A stretch of DNA of 64,000 nt from Roseovarius salincola (GCF_026891095.1 NZ_JAPTNL010000008.1:81453-145452), one strand, 5' to 3'; counted from the first letter of the stretch, positions 16,676 to 26,075 are shown. Numbers and translations: made by a program. The notes: a model not told the origin generated them from the letters alone.

Positions 16676-18627
16676 TCCCGGCGCTTGCTGAAATAGTCCT
16701 CGGTGGTGCGCACCTGCGGGCGATCGCCGGCGGCGAAGGGGTTGTCCCGTGAATGGAACTGCGCCTTGACGCGGCAATTGTCGCACATCCGGATCATCCG
16801 CGCGGCGTCGCCACTGGCGAACATGGCATGTTTGCCGGCCAGTTTCTCGGTGATCCGCTCGACGGTGGATTTCACGCCGAACAAGGCGCCGCATTCGATG
16901 CAGGCGAAGGGTTCCTCCTCGTGCAGCACGACCTGGCTCATGGCGCTGTCCGCCAGATTGAGCCGCGGCTCGTAACCGATCGCGTCCTCGGGGCAGACAT
17001 TGGCGCAGAGCCCGCATTGCAGGCAGGCATCCTCCTGGAAACGCAGCTGCGGCATGTCGGGATTTTCGACCAGCGCACCCGAGGGGCAGAGCGACACGCA
17101 GCTCAGGCAGAGCGTGCAGGCGTCGGTATTCACCAGCACCGCGCCATAGGGCGCATCCTCGGGCAGGGGCAGCATGGCATCGGGCGGGTTCATCGCCCTG
17201 GCCGACAGGCGCGCGACCTGGCGGCGGCTGCCCATCGGCAGGATCGGGTCAACGACCGGCGCGGGCAGCGCGGCGGGGTCGTATAGCGCCGCGCAAAGGT
17301 CATCCGGGTCATTGATGTCGAGCGTGGCGATTTTTTCTGCCCCGGCAATGGCTTGTGCCAGCGGGATCTCGCGGTCGAGCGCGTCGCGCTCGGTGGCCGG
17401 AGAGAACAGGATCGTGACATCCGCAAAGCCCGACGCCAGCGCCGCCAGCATCTCGGCATGGCCGAATCCCGACAGCGCGCTGACCTCCAGCGGGATCACG
17501 TCGGCGGGCAGGCCGCGCCCGTGGCGCGCCGCAAGGCGGATCATCTCGGCCCCGAACTCGCGGTCTGTGACCAGCAGGCGCGGCGCCTCGCCCCCGGCCT
17601 TGCGATAGGCCGAGGCCAGCGTCTGGATGCGCCGGAAGGTCATGTCGGCGGGCGGCGCGTCATAGGTGATCGCGCCCGACGGGCAAAGCGCCGCGCAGGC
17701 GCCGCAGCCCGCGCAGATCATCGGGTCGATTTCCACATGCTCGCCCGCCGGACTGATCGCGCCCGTGGGGCAGGCATCAAGGCAATTGGTGCAGCCGGTC
17801 TTGCCGGCGCGCGAATGGGCGCAAAGCAGCGGCTCCAACGCCACGTAGAGCGGCTTTTCAAAGGTGCCGATCAGTTGCGACGCCTCAAGCACCGCATCGG
17901 CCACCGCAGGCAGGCTGCCGGGGTCGGCCCGCAGGTAACCTTCGCGCTTTTGCGGCGCCGGAAACAGGGGCGTGGCGCCGCTCAGGTCAAGGATCACGTC
18001 GCAATCGGTCTGCGCGCCGTCGCGCGGCGCGCCCCAGCCCAATGCGCCGCGCCCGGCCGGGTCCACCTGTTGCAGTGCGTCGATGGTCAGGCGGAACTGG
18101 CCAAGCGCGCCCTCGGCGCGCTTCAGCCGTCCGCGGATCGTGTCGAAATCGCGGCTCTCGGGCGGGTCCGCCTCGTCGGTCAGCAGCACCGTCACGCCAA
18201 GGACCGGGGCCAGCCGCGCGGCCGCCTCCAGCGCCACATCCGACGCGCCGATGATCAGGCAAAGCCCCTCCGAGATCACATCGAGCGACTTTTCCTGCGC
18301 GGCGGGCAGGTTGGCTTCGGCCAGCAGCGCGGCCATTTTGGGTAGTTTCGGGCGTGGATCGTCGGACCATCCCGCGCGGTCGCGCAGGTCGGTGAAACTG
18401 GGTGTCGGGGCGTCGATATCGGCGGCCAGCTCCTCGAAAATCCGGCGCTCCTGTGCGCAGCAGATGATGGCGTCGCCTTGGGCGATTTCCTCGGCTGCGC
18501 GGTCGGTCTGGGTGGTGCAGAGCCCCGAATGCACCTGTGAACAGCTGAGCCCCGTCGCCTGTCCGATCGCTGCGCCGTCCAGCGCCTGCGATCCGGAACA
18601 GTTACATAATATCAATCGCTTGGCCAT
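16669..18627 (-). CDS. 4Fe-4S polyferredoxin-type protein of the formate dehydrogenase locus
   Basis: A 652-residue cytoplasmic protein. It starts with MAKRLILCNCSGSQ. The N-terminal half includes a possible nucleotide-binding stretch (LCLIIGASDVALEAAARL). Four ferredoxin-type clusters are visible: CTNCLDACP, CAGCGACAALCP, CTLCLSCVSLCP and CLQCGLCANVCP, plus C-terminal Cys pairs (CIECGALF, CDNC). Such proteins accompany fdh clusters in Rhodobacterales and are thought to move electrons or aid assembly, but the reaction is unproven. The start ATG at 18627 has AGGAA upstream. It is divergent from the DUF3305 operon. Confidence 0.85.
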   Translation of the reverse strand: MAKRLILCNCSGSQALDGAAIGQATGLSCSQVHSGLCTTQTDRAAEEIAQGDAIICCAQERRIFEELAADIDAPTPSFTDLRDRAGWSDDPRPKLPKMAALLAEANLPAAQEKSLDVISEGLCLIIGASDVALEAAARLAPVLGVTVLLTDEADPPESRDFDTIRGRLKRAEGALGQFRLTIDALQQVDPAGRGALGWGAPRDGAQTDCDVILDLSGATPLFPAPQKREGYLRADPGSLPAVADAVLEASQLIGTFEKPLYVALEPLLCAHSRAGKTGCTNCLDACPTGAISPAGEHVEIDPMICAGCGACAALCPSGAITYDAPPADMTFRRIQTLASAYRKAGGEAPRLLVTDREFGAEMIRLAARHGRGLPADVIPLEVSALSGFGHAEMLAALASGFADVTILFSPATERDALDREIPLAQAIAGAEKIATLDINDPDDLCAALYDPAALPAPVVDPILPMGSRRQVARLSARAMNPPDAMLPLPEDAPYGAVLVNTDACTLCLSCVSLCPSGALVENPDMPQLRFQEDACLQCGLCANVCPEDAIGYEPRLNLADSAMSQVVLHEEEPFACIECGALFGVKSTVERITEKLAGKHAMFASGDAARMIRMCDNCRVKAQFHSRDNPFAAGDRPQVRTTEDYFSKRRDH

Positions 18628-18974
18628 GATTCCTGCTTGGGTTTCCTTGCTGTGTCGGCGCGCGATCCGGCGTCGAGCGGGCTTCAGAGTAGGCATGATT
18701 CGCAGCTGTGGTAAACTGAATTTACCACCCTCCGGCCCGTCCCGGCGCGCGCGCCGCTATCCCGAGTGATTCTGTTGGGCGGCGCAGGGCGGGGCAGCGG
18801 GCCGGTCGGACGTTCTGCCGCACCTCGGACATTTTGTCCAAAGTGGCACCTTGCCCCGCGCAGGGCTGCCCATTCTGTCCTTCAGCTTCCGTTGTGTGCG
18901 ATTGAATGCAATTTTTACTTTGAGCGGTCCGAAAACTATACCACTCTTGATCCAACCGAACTGGGAGGAACGGT
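18628..18974. other. divergent control region of the formate dehydrogenase locus
   Basis: About 347 bases without a gene. It holds a perfect palindrome (18708-18728), a smaller one, GGACA-TTT-TGTCC, at 18827-18839, a short ATTG-N4-CAAT dyad near 18900, and a possible promoter toward DUF3305 (TTTACT, 17 bases, TATACC) around 18917-18945. No convincing -24/-12 promoter was found although an NtrC-type regulator is encoded at the end of the operon. Confidence 0.6.
18708..18728. promoter_or_regulatory. palindromic operator candidate
   Basis: GTGGTAAA (18708-18715) and TTTACCAC (18721-18728) are perfect inverted repeats with a 5-base spacer. The site is about 80 bases upstream of the polyferredoxin start. 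The TGGT...ACCA edges resemble GntR/FadR-type operators, but the regulator is unknown. Confidence 0.5.
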
Positions 18975-19550
18975 GTGGTTCACAATCCGTCGAGGTATGC
19001 CTGCATGCCGCTTGGTGTCGTGATCCGGCGCAAGCCGGGCGTGACGCGCTGGGCCAAGTGGGCCTGGAAAGCGGTTGGCGTTCTGCCTGGCGCGGGCGAT
19101 GCCGACTGGCGCGAACTGCGCCGTGACGGCGAAAGCGTCGAGTTCCACGCCGCCACTCCACTTCTTGAACTGCATGGCGCCGAGACCGATGCCTATGTCC
19201 ACGGGCTCGCCGCGCAGGTGCCCTGCGTCTACGTGGTGCTGCGCCGCGCGTCCGGTGCGGGGGCAGGGCGCGCCCCGCTCGATGTGGTGCTGGTCACCGC
19301 ATCGCCCTATGAGGCGCAGGATTACTGCGACAGCGGCGAGGAAATCGTCGAAAAGGTCGCCATGCCCGACGGGCTCGTGGCCTGGGTTCAGGATTTCATC
19401 GACCAGCATCACATCGAGGAAGAGTTCAAAAAGCGCCGCCGCGACCGGGTGCGCACCGACAAGGTCGAACACAGCGTCGGTGACCCGCGCGTCAGGCAGC
19501 TGACCGATGTCTATCTTGCGCCCCAGGCCCGGAAGGAACGGATGAATTGA
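18975..19550 (+). CDS. DUF3305-family protein of the formate dehydrogenase operon
   Basis: A 191-residue soluble protein of the DUF3305 family, which is nearly always found with DUF3306 and respiratory formate dehydrogenase genes; its role is unknown. A GTG start at 18975 is chosen because GGGAGGAA lies 4 bases upstream; the first in-frame ATG (19005) has no ribosome site and would cut into the MPLGVVIRRKPG region. Its stop overlaps the TTG start of the next gene. Confidence 0.85.
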   Translation: MVHNPSRYACMPLGVVIRRKPGVTRWAKWAWKAVGVLPGAGDADWRELRRDGESVEFHAATPLLELHGAETDAYVHGLAAQVPCVYVVLRRASGAGAGRAPLDVVLVTASPYEAQDYCDSGEEIVEKVAMPDGLVAWVQDFIDQHHIEEEFKKRRRDRVRTDKVEHSVGDPRVRQLTDVYLAPQARKERMN

Positions 19551-20209
19551 CCCGCGCCGCTGATTTCTGGTCCCGCCGCAAGGCGAAGGTTCAAGATGAG
19601 GAGCACGCCGCCCAGCGCGCTGAGGACGCGCGTATTGCCGCCCTGCAAGAGGCCGAACAGGCCGGGAAAAGCGATGCGGAACTTCTCGAGGAACTGGGCC
19701 TGCCCGATCCCGACACGCTCGGGTCCGGTGCCGATTTCAAGGCATTCATGGCCAAGGCCGTGCCCGACCGTATCCGCCGCCGCGCCCTGCGCCGCCTCTG
19801 GACCAGCAATCCGGCGCTGGCCAATCTGGACGGGCTGCTGGATTACGGCGAGGATTTCACCGACAGCGCCAAGGTGCTCGAGAACATGCAGACGGCCTAC
19901 CAGGTCGGCAAGGGCATGATGGCGCATGTCGAGGAACTGGCCCGTCAGGCCGAGGCCGCCGAGGCCGCGGATGCGGACCCCGAGGCCGGTGCCGGGTCCG
20001 ACACGCAGCCCGAAACCGAATCCGCACCCGAAACCAGGCCCGAACCGCTGATCGCGCAGCATGACGCGCCGGACCCGGCGCATGGTGATCGCGACAGTGC
20101 GGCCTTTGCCCCCGAAGCCGGTTTCGAATCCGATGCCGACACCGAAACAGCGCCCCCACGCCGCCGGATGCGATTTTCCTTCGGCACGTCCCGGGGGGCA
20201 GAGGCATGA
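19547..20209 (+). CDS. DUF3306-family protein of the formate dehydrogenase operon
   Basis: A 220-residue protein starting TTG (MTRAADFWSRRKAKVQ), with GGAAGGAA upstream and a four-base overlap with DUF3305. The N-terminal half is charged and helical (FWSRRK is the family hallmark); the C-terminal half is acidic and low in complexity (repeated Glu, Ala, Asp, Pro), ending basic (PPRRRMRFSFG). No signal peptide. Likely an accessory or assembly factor for formate dehydrogenase, by context. Confidence 0.85.
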   Translation: MTRAADFWSRRKAKVQDEEHAAQRAEDARIAALQEAEQAGKSDAELLEELGLPDPDTLGSGADFKAFMAKAVPDRIRRRALRRLWTSNPALANLDGLLDYGEDFTDSAKVLENMQTAYQVGKGMMAHVEELARQAEAAEAADADPEAGAGSDTQPETESAPETRPEPLIAQHDAPDPAHGDRDSAAFAPEAGFESDADTETAPPRRRMRFSFGTSRGAEA

Positions 20210-20841
20210 GCGCAGGAGCCGACCCAGCCATGGAGCAACGCAGCATGACCGACGCCATCGCCCAGGAAGACCGGCTTCGCGCCGATCTCTATGATTTTCT
20301 GGGCGTGCTCCTGGCCGGGCCGCCCAACCAGACCCTGCTGGACCAGAGCGCGAAACTGTCGGGCGACGAAACCGATCTGGGCACCGCCATCGGCGCGCTG
20401 TCGCGCATTGCGCAGCACACGCGCCAGCCTGCGGTGGAGCGCGAGTTCAACGCGCTGTTCATCGGGCTGGGGCGGGGCGAATTGCTGCCCTATGCCAGTT
20501 ATTACCTGACCGGATTCCTCAATGAGAAGCCGCTTGCGGCGCTGCGCCGGGACATGGCCGCGCGCTCGATGACGCGGGCCGAAAACGTCTATGAACCCGA
20601 GGACAACATCGCCTCGCTGATGGAGATGATGGCCGGAATGATCACCGGCCGTTTTGGCGCGCCGCCGGCCTCGCTGAGCGATCAGAAAACGTTTTTCAAC
20701 AAGCATGTCGGCCCCTGGGCCGGGCATTTCTTCAGTGATTTGGAAGCCGCCAAGAACTCGGTTTTCTATGCTCCCGTCGGCGCTGTCGGTCGGGTGTTCA
20801 TGGATATCGAGGCCGAAGGTTTTCGAATGAGCGCGGGGTGA
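20206..20841 (+). CDS. TorD-family chaperone for formate dehydrogenase
   Basis: A 211-residue all-helical protein of the TorD/NarJ family, cytoplasmic chaperones that hold the catalytic subunit and its TAT signal until the molybdopterin cofactor is in place. The family stretch EREFNALFIGLGRGELLPYASYYLTGFLNEKPLA and the later EPEDNIASLMEMMAGMI (E/D-x-x-D/N-H-like) are visible. The ATG overlaps the DUF3306 stop. A later ATG (MTDAIAQED) is possible as the true start. It precedes the TAT peptide and fdhA. Confidence 0.88.
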   Translation: MSAGADPAMEQRSMTDAIAQEDRLRADLYDFLGVLLAGPPNQTLLDQSAKLSGDETDLGTAIGALSRIAQHTRQPAVEREFNALFIGLGRGELLPYASYYLTGFLNEKPLAALRRDMAARSMTRAENVYEPEDNIASLMEMMAGMITGRFGAPPASLSDQKTFFNKHVGPWAGHFFSDLEAAKNSVFYAPVGAVGRVFMDIEAEGFRMSAG

Positions 20842-20892
20842 CCGCGCATTCACCGGCGGGCAACCGCCATCTGCAACGAGGGGAGGACTCTC

Positions 20893-21084
20893 ATGTCGAA
20901 GAAGGTTGAGGACGGCGCCAGCCGTCGCGATTTTCTCAAAATGGCCGCCACCGGCGCGCCCGCGGTTGCGGTCGTGACGGCTGTGAGCGGCGGGCAGGCC
21001 GAAGCGGCCACGCCCGATCCCGCATCCGACCGGATGCAGGACACCGCGCATACGCGCGCATATTTCGACTCTGCCCGGTTCTGA
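20893..21084 (+). CDS. formate dehydrogenase region TAT-signal peptide protein
   Basis: A 63-residue protein with a twin-arginine motif (SRRDFLKMAATG) and a hydrophobic stretch, then only about 25 residues of mature protein. It matches the small formate-region TAT family found just upstream of fdhA in many proteobacteria. The role is unknown; it may act during export or as a small subunit. A GGGGAGGA site precedes the start. Confidence 0.85.
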   Translation: MSKKVEDGASRRDFLKMAATGAPAVAVVTAVSGGQAEAATPDPASDRMQDTAHTRAYFDSARF

Positions 21085-21197
21085 ACCGGACAAGGTCATC
21101 CCGCTCTGCCGGCGACTGGTTGCGATAGGCCCGACTGCCGGCGGCCAACTTAGTACCCAGCCAGCCCCTCGGGGCACGCTCGGGAGGAGAAACAGAC

Positions 21198-24095
21198 ATG
21201 CTTAGGAAAAAGACCAACGGGGTTGCGAGACGCTCCCAGCGGACCAGTATCCTGTCCGAGGTCGCCGGGACATCCGTCGACCGCCGCGCCTTTCTGCGCG
21301 GCTCCGGCCTGGCCATCGGTGGCCTGGCCGCAATCGGTGCCACGGGCGGCACCGTGACCCGCGCAAGCGCCGCCTCGGCGGCCCAGGGCGCGGTCGATAC
21401 CATCAAATCCGTCTGCACGCATTGCTCGGTCGGCTGCACCGTCGTCGCCGAAGTGCAGGACGGCGTCTGGGTCGGCCAGGAACCGGGCTGGGACAGCCCG
21501 TTCAACCTCGGGGCGCATTGCGCCAAGGGCGCTTCGGTGCGCGAGCACGCGCATGGCGAACGCCGCCTGAAATACCCGATGAAGAAAGAGGGCGGAGAGT
21601 GGAAACGCATCAGCTGGGAGCAGGCGATCGACGAGATCGGCGACCAGATGCTTTCGATCCGCGAGGAAAGTGGCCCCGACAGCGTCTATTGGCTCGGCAG
21701 TGCCAAGCACAATAACGAACAGGCCTACCTGTTCCGCAAGTTCGCCGCCTACTGGGGCACGAACAACGTGGATCACCAGGCACGGATCTGCCATTCCACC
21801 ACGGTGGCGGGGGTTGCGAATACATGGGGCTACGGCGCCATGACCAATTCCTACAACGACATCCACAAATCCCAGGCGATCTTCATCATCGGCGGCAATC
21901 CCGCCGAGGCGCACCCGGTCAGCCTGCTGCATGTCCTCAAGGCCAAGGAGCAGAACAACGCGCCCCTGATCGTCTGCGATCCGCGTTTCACCCGCACCGC
22001 AGCCCATGCCGACGAATATGTGCGCTTCCGTCCCGGCACCGATGTGGCGCTGGTCTGGGGGCTTCTGTGGCACATCTTCGAGAACGGCTGGGAGGACAAG
22101 GAGTTCATCCGCACCCGTGTCTGGGGCATGGACCAGATCCGCGAGGAAGTGGCCAAATGGACCCCCGACGAGGTCGAGCGCGTCACCGGCACGCCGGGCA
22201 GCCAGCTCGAGCGCGTCGCGCGCACCATGGCCAACAACCGCCCCGGCACCGTGATCTGGTGCATGGGCGGCACCCAGCACACCAACGGCAACAACAACAC
22301 GCGTGCCTATTGCATCCTGCAGCTGGCGCTGGGCAACATGGGCCGTTCGGGTGGTGGCACCAACATCTTCCGCGGCCATGACAACGTGCAGGGCGCAACC
22401 GACCTTGGCGTGCTGTCGCACACGCTGCCGGGCTATTACGGCCTGTCGGCGGGGGCATGGGGCCACTGGGCGCGTGTCTGGGAAGAAGACCCCGAATGGC
22501 TGGCCGCCCGGTTCGACACGCTGAAGGGGGCGGACGGCAAGGAAAAGTCGCTCCAGAACCTCAAGGGCATCCCGGTCAGCCGCTGGATCGACGGCGTGCT
22601 GGAAGATGTCGAGAACATCGACCAGCCCAACAAGGTGCGGGCCATGGTGCTCTGGGGCCACGCGCCCAACTCGCAGACCCGCATGACCGAGATGAAGACG
22701 GCGATGGAAAAGCTCGACATGATGGTCGTGGTCGATCCCTACCCGACGGTCTCGGCGGTGCTCAACGACCGCACCGACGGTGTCTACCTTCTGCCCGCGG
22801 CCACGCAGTTCGAAACCCGTGGCTCGGTCACGGCCTCGAACCGGTCGCTGCAATGGCGCGACAAGGTCGTCGAGCCGCTGTTCGAGTGCAAGACCGATCA
22901 AGAGATCATCGGCCTGTTCTCGAAGAAGTTCGGCTTCCATGACCGCATCTTCCGCAACATCGCGCTGGAGGATGACGGGGTGACCCCCGACATGGAGGAC
23001 ACCCTGCGCGAGATCAATCGCGGGATGTGGACCATCGGCTATACCGGCCAGAGCCCCGAGCGGCTCAAGATGCACATGGCCAACCAGCACACGTTCGACC
23101 GCACCAGCCTTCAGGCGATCGGCGGTCCGGCGGATGGCGACTATTACGGCCTGCCATGGCCAAGCTGGGGCACGCCCGAGATGAACCATCCCGGCACGCC
23201 GAACCTTTACGACATGTCCCAACCCGTCAGTAAGGGCGGCCTGACCTTCCGCGCCCGTTTCGGGGTGGAACGCGATGGCGACAACCTCCTGGCCGAGGGC
23301 GTCTACAGCCAGGGTTCGGAAATTCAGGACGGCTATCCCGAGTTCACCATGCAGATGCTGATGGACCTGGGCTGGGATGGCGACCTGACCGACGACGAGC
23401 GCGCCACGATCGACGCGATCGCAGGCCCCGATACCAACTGGAAAACCGACCTTTCAGGCGGGATCCAGCGGGTCGCGATCAAGCATGAATGCGCGCCCTT
23501 CGGCAATGCCAAGGCCCGCGCGGTGGTGTGGACCTTCCCCGACCCGGTGCCCCTGCACCGCGAGCCGCTCTATACGAACCGGCGCGATCTGGTCGCGGAT
23601 TATCCCACCTACGAGGACCGGCACGACTATCGTCTGCCCACCCTCTATGCGTCGATCCAGAAGAACGACTTCGCCAAGGACTACCCGATCATCCTGACAT
23701 CGGGGCGTCTGGTCGAATACGAGGGCGGCGGGGATGAAACCCGGTCCAACCCCTGGCTGGCCGAACTTCAGCAGGACATGTTCGTCGAAATCAATCCGCG
23801 GGATGCGAATAATCTCGGGGTGCGTGACGGCGCGCAGGTCTGGGTCGAAGGGCCGGAAGGCGGCAAGGTCAAGGTCATGGCCATGGTCACCGAACGGGTG
23901 GGCGAGGGCGTTGCCTTCATGCCCTTCCATTTCGGCGGCCATTACCAGGGCGAGGACCGTCGGAGCAAATATCCCGACGGTGCGGACCCCTATGTTCTGG
24001 GTGAATCATCAAACACCGCCCAGACATACGGCTACGACTCTGTCACCCAGATGCAGGAGACCAAGGCGACTCTCTGCAAGATCAGCGCAGCATAA
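21198..24095 (+). CDS. fdhA: formate dehydrogenase catalytic (alpha) subunit, Cys type
   Basis: A 965-residue molybdopterin oxidoreductase that oxidises formate to CO2. A TAT signal (DRRAFLRGSGLAIGG) sends it to the periplasm. A [4Fe-4S] motif follows (CTHCSVGC, then a fourth Cys in GAHCAKG). The metal ligand position is Cys198 in ARICHSTTVAG, so this is a cysteine enzyme and not a selenoprotein; no in-frame TGA is needed. The C-terminal domain carries the molydopterin-dinucleotide binding features (LTSGRLVEYEGGGDETRSNPW). A very strong GGGAGGAGA site precedes the start. Whether Mo or W is used cannot be read from sequence. Confidence 0.96.
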   Translation: MLRKKTNGVARRSQRTSILSEVAGTSVDRRAFLRGSGLAIGGLAAIGATGGTVTRASAASAAQGAVDTIKSVCTHCSVGCTVVAEVQDGVWVGQEPGWDSPFNLGAHCAKGASVREHAHGERRLKYPMKKEGGEWKRISWEQAIDEIGDQMLSIREESGPDSVYWLGSAKHNNEQAYLFRKFAAYWGTNNVDHQARICHSTTVAGVANTWGYGAMTNSYNDIHKSQAIFIIGGNPAEAHPVSLLHVLKAKEQNNAPLIVCDPRFTRTAAHADEYVRFRPGTDVALVWGLLWHIFENGWEDKEFIRTRVWGMDQIREEVAKWTPDEVERVTGTPGSQLERVARTMANNRPGTVIWCMGGTQHTNGNNNTRAYCILQLALGNMGRSGGGTNIFRGHDNVQGATDLGVLSHTLPGYYGLSAGAWGHWARVWEEDPEWLAARFDTLKGADGKEKSLQNLKGIPVSRWIDGVLEDVENIDQPNKVRAMVLWGHAPNSQTRMTEMKTAMEKLDMMVVVDPYPTVSAVLNDRTDGVYLLPAATQFETRGSVTASNRSLQWRDKVVEPLFECKTDQEIIGLFSKKFGFHDRIFRNIALEDDGVTPDMEDTLREINRGMWTIGYTGQSPERLKMHMANQHTFDRTSLQAIGGPADGDYYGLPWPSWGTPEMNHPGTPNLYDMSQPVSKGGLTFRARFGVERDGDNLLAEGVYSQGSEIQDGYPEFTMQMLMDLGWDGDLTDDERATIDAIAGPDTNWKTDLSGGIQRVAIKHECAPFGNAKARAVVWTFPDPVPLHREPLYTNRRDLVADYPTYEDRHDYRLPTLYASIQKNDFAKDYPIILTSGRLVEYEGGGDETRSNPWLAELQQDMFVEINPRDANNLGVRDGAQVWVEGPEGGKVKVMAMVTERVGEGVAFMPFHFGGHYQGEDRRSKYPDGADPYVLGESSNTAQTYGYDSVTQMQETKATLCKISAA

Positions 24096-24107
24096 GGAGA
24101 AACGGAA

Positions 24108-24701
24108 ATGGCCAGAGCAAAATTCCTCTGTGACGCCGAACGCTGCATTGAATGCAACGCCTGCGTCACCGCGTGCAAGAACGAACATGAAGTGCCCTGG
24201 GGCATCAACCGGCGCCGGGTCGTGACCATCGAGGATGGCAAACCCGGCGAGCGGTCGATCTCGGTGGCCTGCATGCACTGTTCGGATGCGCCCTGCATGG
24301 CGGTCTGTCCCGTGGACTGCTTTTATCAGACCTCGGACGGGGTGGTTCTCCACTCCAAGGATCTGTGCATCGGCTGCGGTTATTGCTTCTACGCGTGCCC
24401 GTTCGGCGCGCCGCAATTCCCGCAGGCCGGCAATTTCGGCAGCCGTGGCAAGATGGACAAATGCACCTTCTGCGCCGGCGGTCCCGAAGACAACAACAGC
24501 CAGGCCGAGTTCCAGAAATACGGGCGCAACCGGATCGCCGAGGGCAAGTTGCCCATCTGCGCCGAGATGTGTTCGACCAAGGCGCTTCTGGCGGGGGATG
24601 GCGACGTCGTGTCGGGTATCTACCGCGAACGCGTCGTGGCCCGCGGCTTCGGCAGCGGCGCCTGGGGCTGGGGCACCGCCTATGAGCAAAAGGGCGGCTG
24701 A
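24108..24701 (+). CDS. fdh3B: formate dehydrogenase iron-sulfur (beta) subunit
   Basis: A 197-residue ferredoxin-like subunit that wires fdhA to the membrane cytochrome b. Four [4Fe-4S] sites are visible: CIECNACVTAC, CMHCSDAPCMAVCP, CIGCGYCFYACP, and the split CTFC...CAEMC. No signal peptide, as expected for a subunit exported together with the TAT-bearing alpha subunit. It starts 12 bases after fdhA. Confidence 0.95.
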   Translation: MARAKFLCDAERCIECNACVTACKNEHEVPWGINRRRVVTIEDGKPGERSISVACMHCSDAPCMAVCPVDCFYQTSDGVVLHSKDLCIGCGYCFYACPFGAPQFPQAGNFGSRGKMDKCTFCAGGPEDNNSQAEFQKYGRNRIAEGKLPICAEMCSTKALLAGDGDVVSGIYRERVVARGFGSGAWGWGTAYEQKGG

Positions 24702-24715
24702 TCCTTCCGGCTTGC

Positions 24716-24778
24716 GGGGCGCGGTTCACCGCGCCCCCGGCCCGTGACATGCGGGCGGGCGGCCATGTGTGCCGCCCG
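24716..24778 (+). promoter_or_regulatory. two hairpins between fdh beta and gamma genes
   Basis: GGGGCGCGG (24716-24724) pairs with CCGCGCCCC (24729-24737) in a 9-bp stem with a TTCA loop. CGGGCGGC (24756-24763) pairs with GCCGCCCG (24771-24778). Neither has a T-run. They may set mRNA stability or partial readthrough, giving less gamma subunit. Confidence 0.55.
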
Positions 24779-24818
24779 TCCTGCATTGCCATTCACCTGA
24801 TATATCGGACAGTTCGCC

Positions 24819-26072
24819 ATGACCCGTCTTCTGTATACGTTTTTCCTGTCACTGCTGCTGGCCGCGCCCCTTGGCGGGCCTGCGATCGCGCAGGACACGG
24901 CCTCTGACGCGGCCTCTGACTCAGGCGCCGCCTCGGGTGCCACGCAGGGCGACCGCGCCGCCACCGGCGGCGCGCCCACATTGGAAGACATCCTTGCCCG
25001 CCAGCGCGGCGAGACGGTTGATAACAGTTTCCGGCGCGGCACGGGTGAAGGCGGGGTCGAATCCGCGCCCGGCCTCGGCCCTCTGGGCGGGGTGTCGGAT
25101 TCCGATGTCTGGCGCGATCTGCGCTTCAACGACGCCAACGTAAAGGTTTCGGTCGGGGGCGATGCGGCCAAGGTGCTGGTGCAGGATGCCGGCATGGCCT
25201 GGCTGGAATTCCGCCAGGGGCCGCTTGTGACCTATGGCGGCTGGGGCCTGGTGGCGGTGCTGGGGCTGCTGGTGCTGTTCTATCTCCTTCGCGGCAAGAT
25301 CCGCATCGACGGTGACAAGACCGGCCGCACGGTGACGCGCTTCGCCTTTATCGAACGCTTCGCCCATTGGCTGATGGCGGGGTCCTTCATCGTGCTGGGC
25401 ATCACCGGGCTGGTCTCGCTCATGGGGCGTCAGTTCCTGATCCCGGCCTTCGGGCACGAGGCGTTCTCGACCATCGCGATCGCGTCCAAATGGGTGCATA
25501 ACAACTTTGCCTGGGCCTTCATGCTGGGTCTCGTCATGGCTTTCGTCATGTGGGTGGCGCATAACATTCCCAACCGGACCGACCTCAAATGGCTGGCGGT
25601 GGGGGGCGGCATCTTCACATCGGGCGTCCATCCCCCGGCGCGCAAGTTCAATGCCGGGCAAAAGCTGATCTTCTGGTCGGTCATGGTGCTGGGCGTGTCG
25701 ATCTCGGTCTCGGGACTGTCGCTGCTCTTTCCTTTCGAGATTCCGATGTTCGCCAAGACCTTCGTGATCCTCAACGATACCGGGCTGCCGCAGGCGCTGG
25801 GCTTTGGCGTGCTGCCCACCGATCTTGCGCCACACCAGGAAATGCAGCTCTCGCAGGCCTGGCACGCGATCGTCGGCTTCGTGCTGATGGGTATCATCCT
25901 CGCGCATATCTATATCGGCTCGGTCGGCATGGAAGGTGCGTTCGATGCCATGGGCTCGGGCGAGGTCGAAGAGCAATGGGCGCGCGAACACCACGGCCTG
26001 TGGCTCGAGGAGCTTCAGGAAAAGGGCCACGCCCCCGCCAGCGACGGCAAGGCGGCGACACCGGCGGAGTAG
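24819..26072 (+). CDS. formate dehydrogenase cytochrome b (gamma) subunit
   Basis: A 417-residue membrane subunit that passes electrons to quinone. It has an N-terminal signal peptide (LYTFFLSLLLAAPLGGPAIA), an Ala/Asp/Ser-rich periplasmic stretch of about 110 residues, then at least five hydrophobic segments. Heme b ligand histidines are likely in FIERFAHWLMAG, SKWVHNNFAW and QAWHAIVGFVLMGIILAHIYIG, as in the TIGR01583 gamma subunit group. It is longer than E. coli FdoI because of the N-terminal extension, which is usual for the soluble-tail alphaproteobacterial type. Confidence 0.92.
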   Translation: MTRLLYTFFLSLLLAAPLGGPAIAQDTASDAASDSGAASGATQGDRAATGGAPTLEDILARQRGETVDNSFRRGTGEGGVESAPGLGPLGGVSDSDVWRDLRFNDANVKVSVGGDAAKVLVQDAGMAWLEFRQGPLVTYGGWGLVAVLGLLVLFYLLRGKIRIDGDKTGRTVTRFAFIERFAHWLMAGSFIVLGITGLVSLMGRQFLIPAFGHEAFSTIAIASKWVHNNFAWAFMLGLVMAFVMWVAHNIPNRTDLKWLAVGGGIFTSGVHPPARKFNAGQKLIFWSVMVLGVSISVSGLSLLFPFEIPMFAKTFVILNDTGLPQALGFGVLPTDLAPHQEMQLSQAWHAIVGFVLMGIILAHIYIGSVGMEGAFDAMGSGEVEEQWAREHHGLWLEELQEKGHAPASDGKAATPAE

Positions 26073-26075
26073 CCG

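Noticed and set aside
18844..18854. TGGCAC followed by TTGC resembling a sigma-54 promoter
   Set aside because: Only one base lies between the two halves; sigma-54 promoters need about five.
21150..23222. Long minus-strand open frame opposite fdhA
   Set aside because: Shadow of fdhA, with no ribosome site or domain.
21198..24095. Possible selenocysteine formate dehydrogenase
   Set aside because: The metal-ligand position is an ordinary TGC Cys codon (residue 198), and the frame is open without any TGA.
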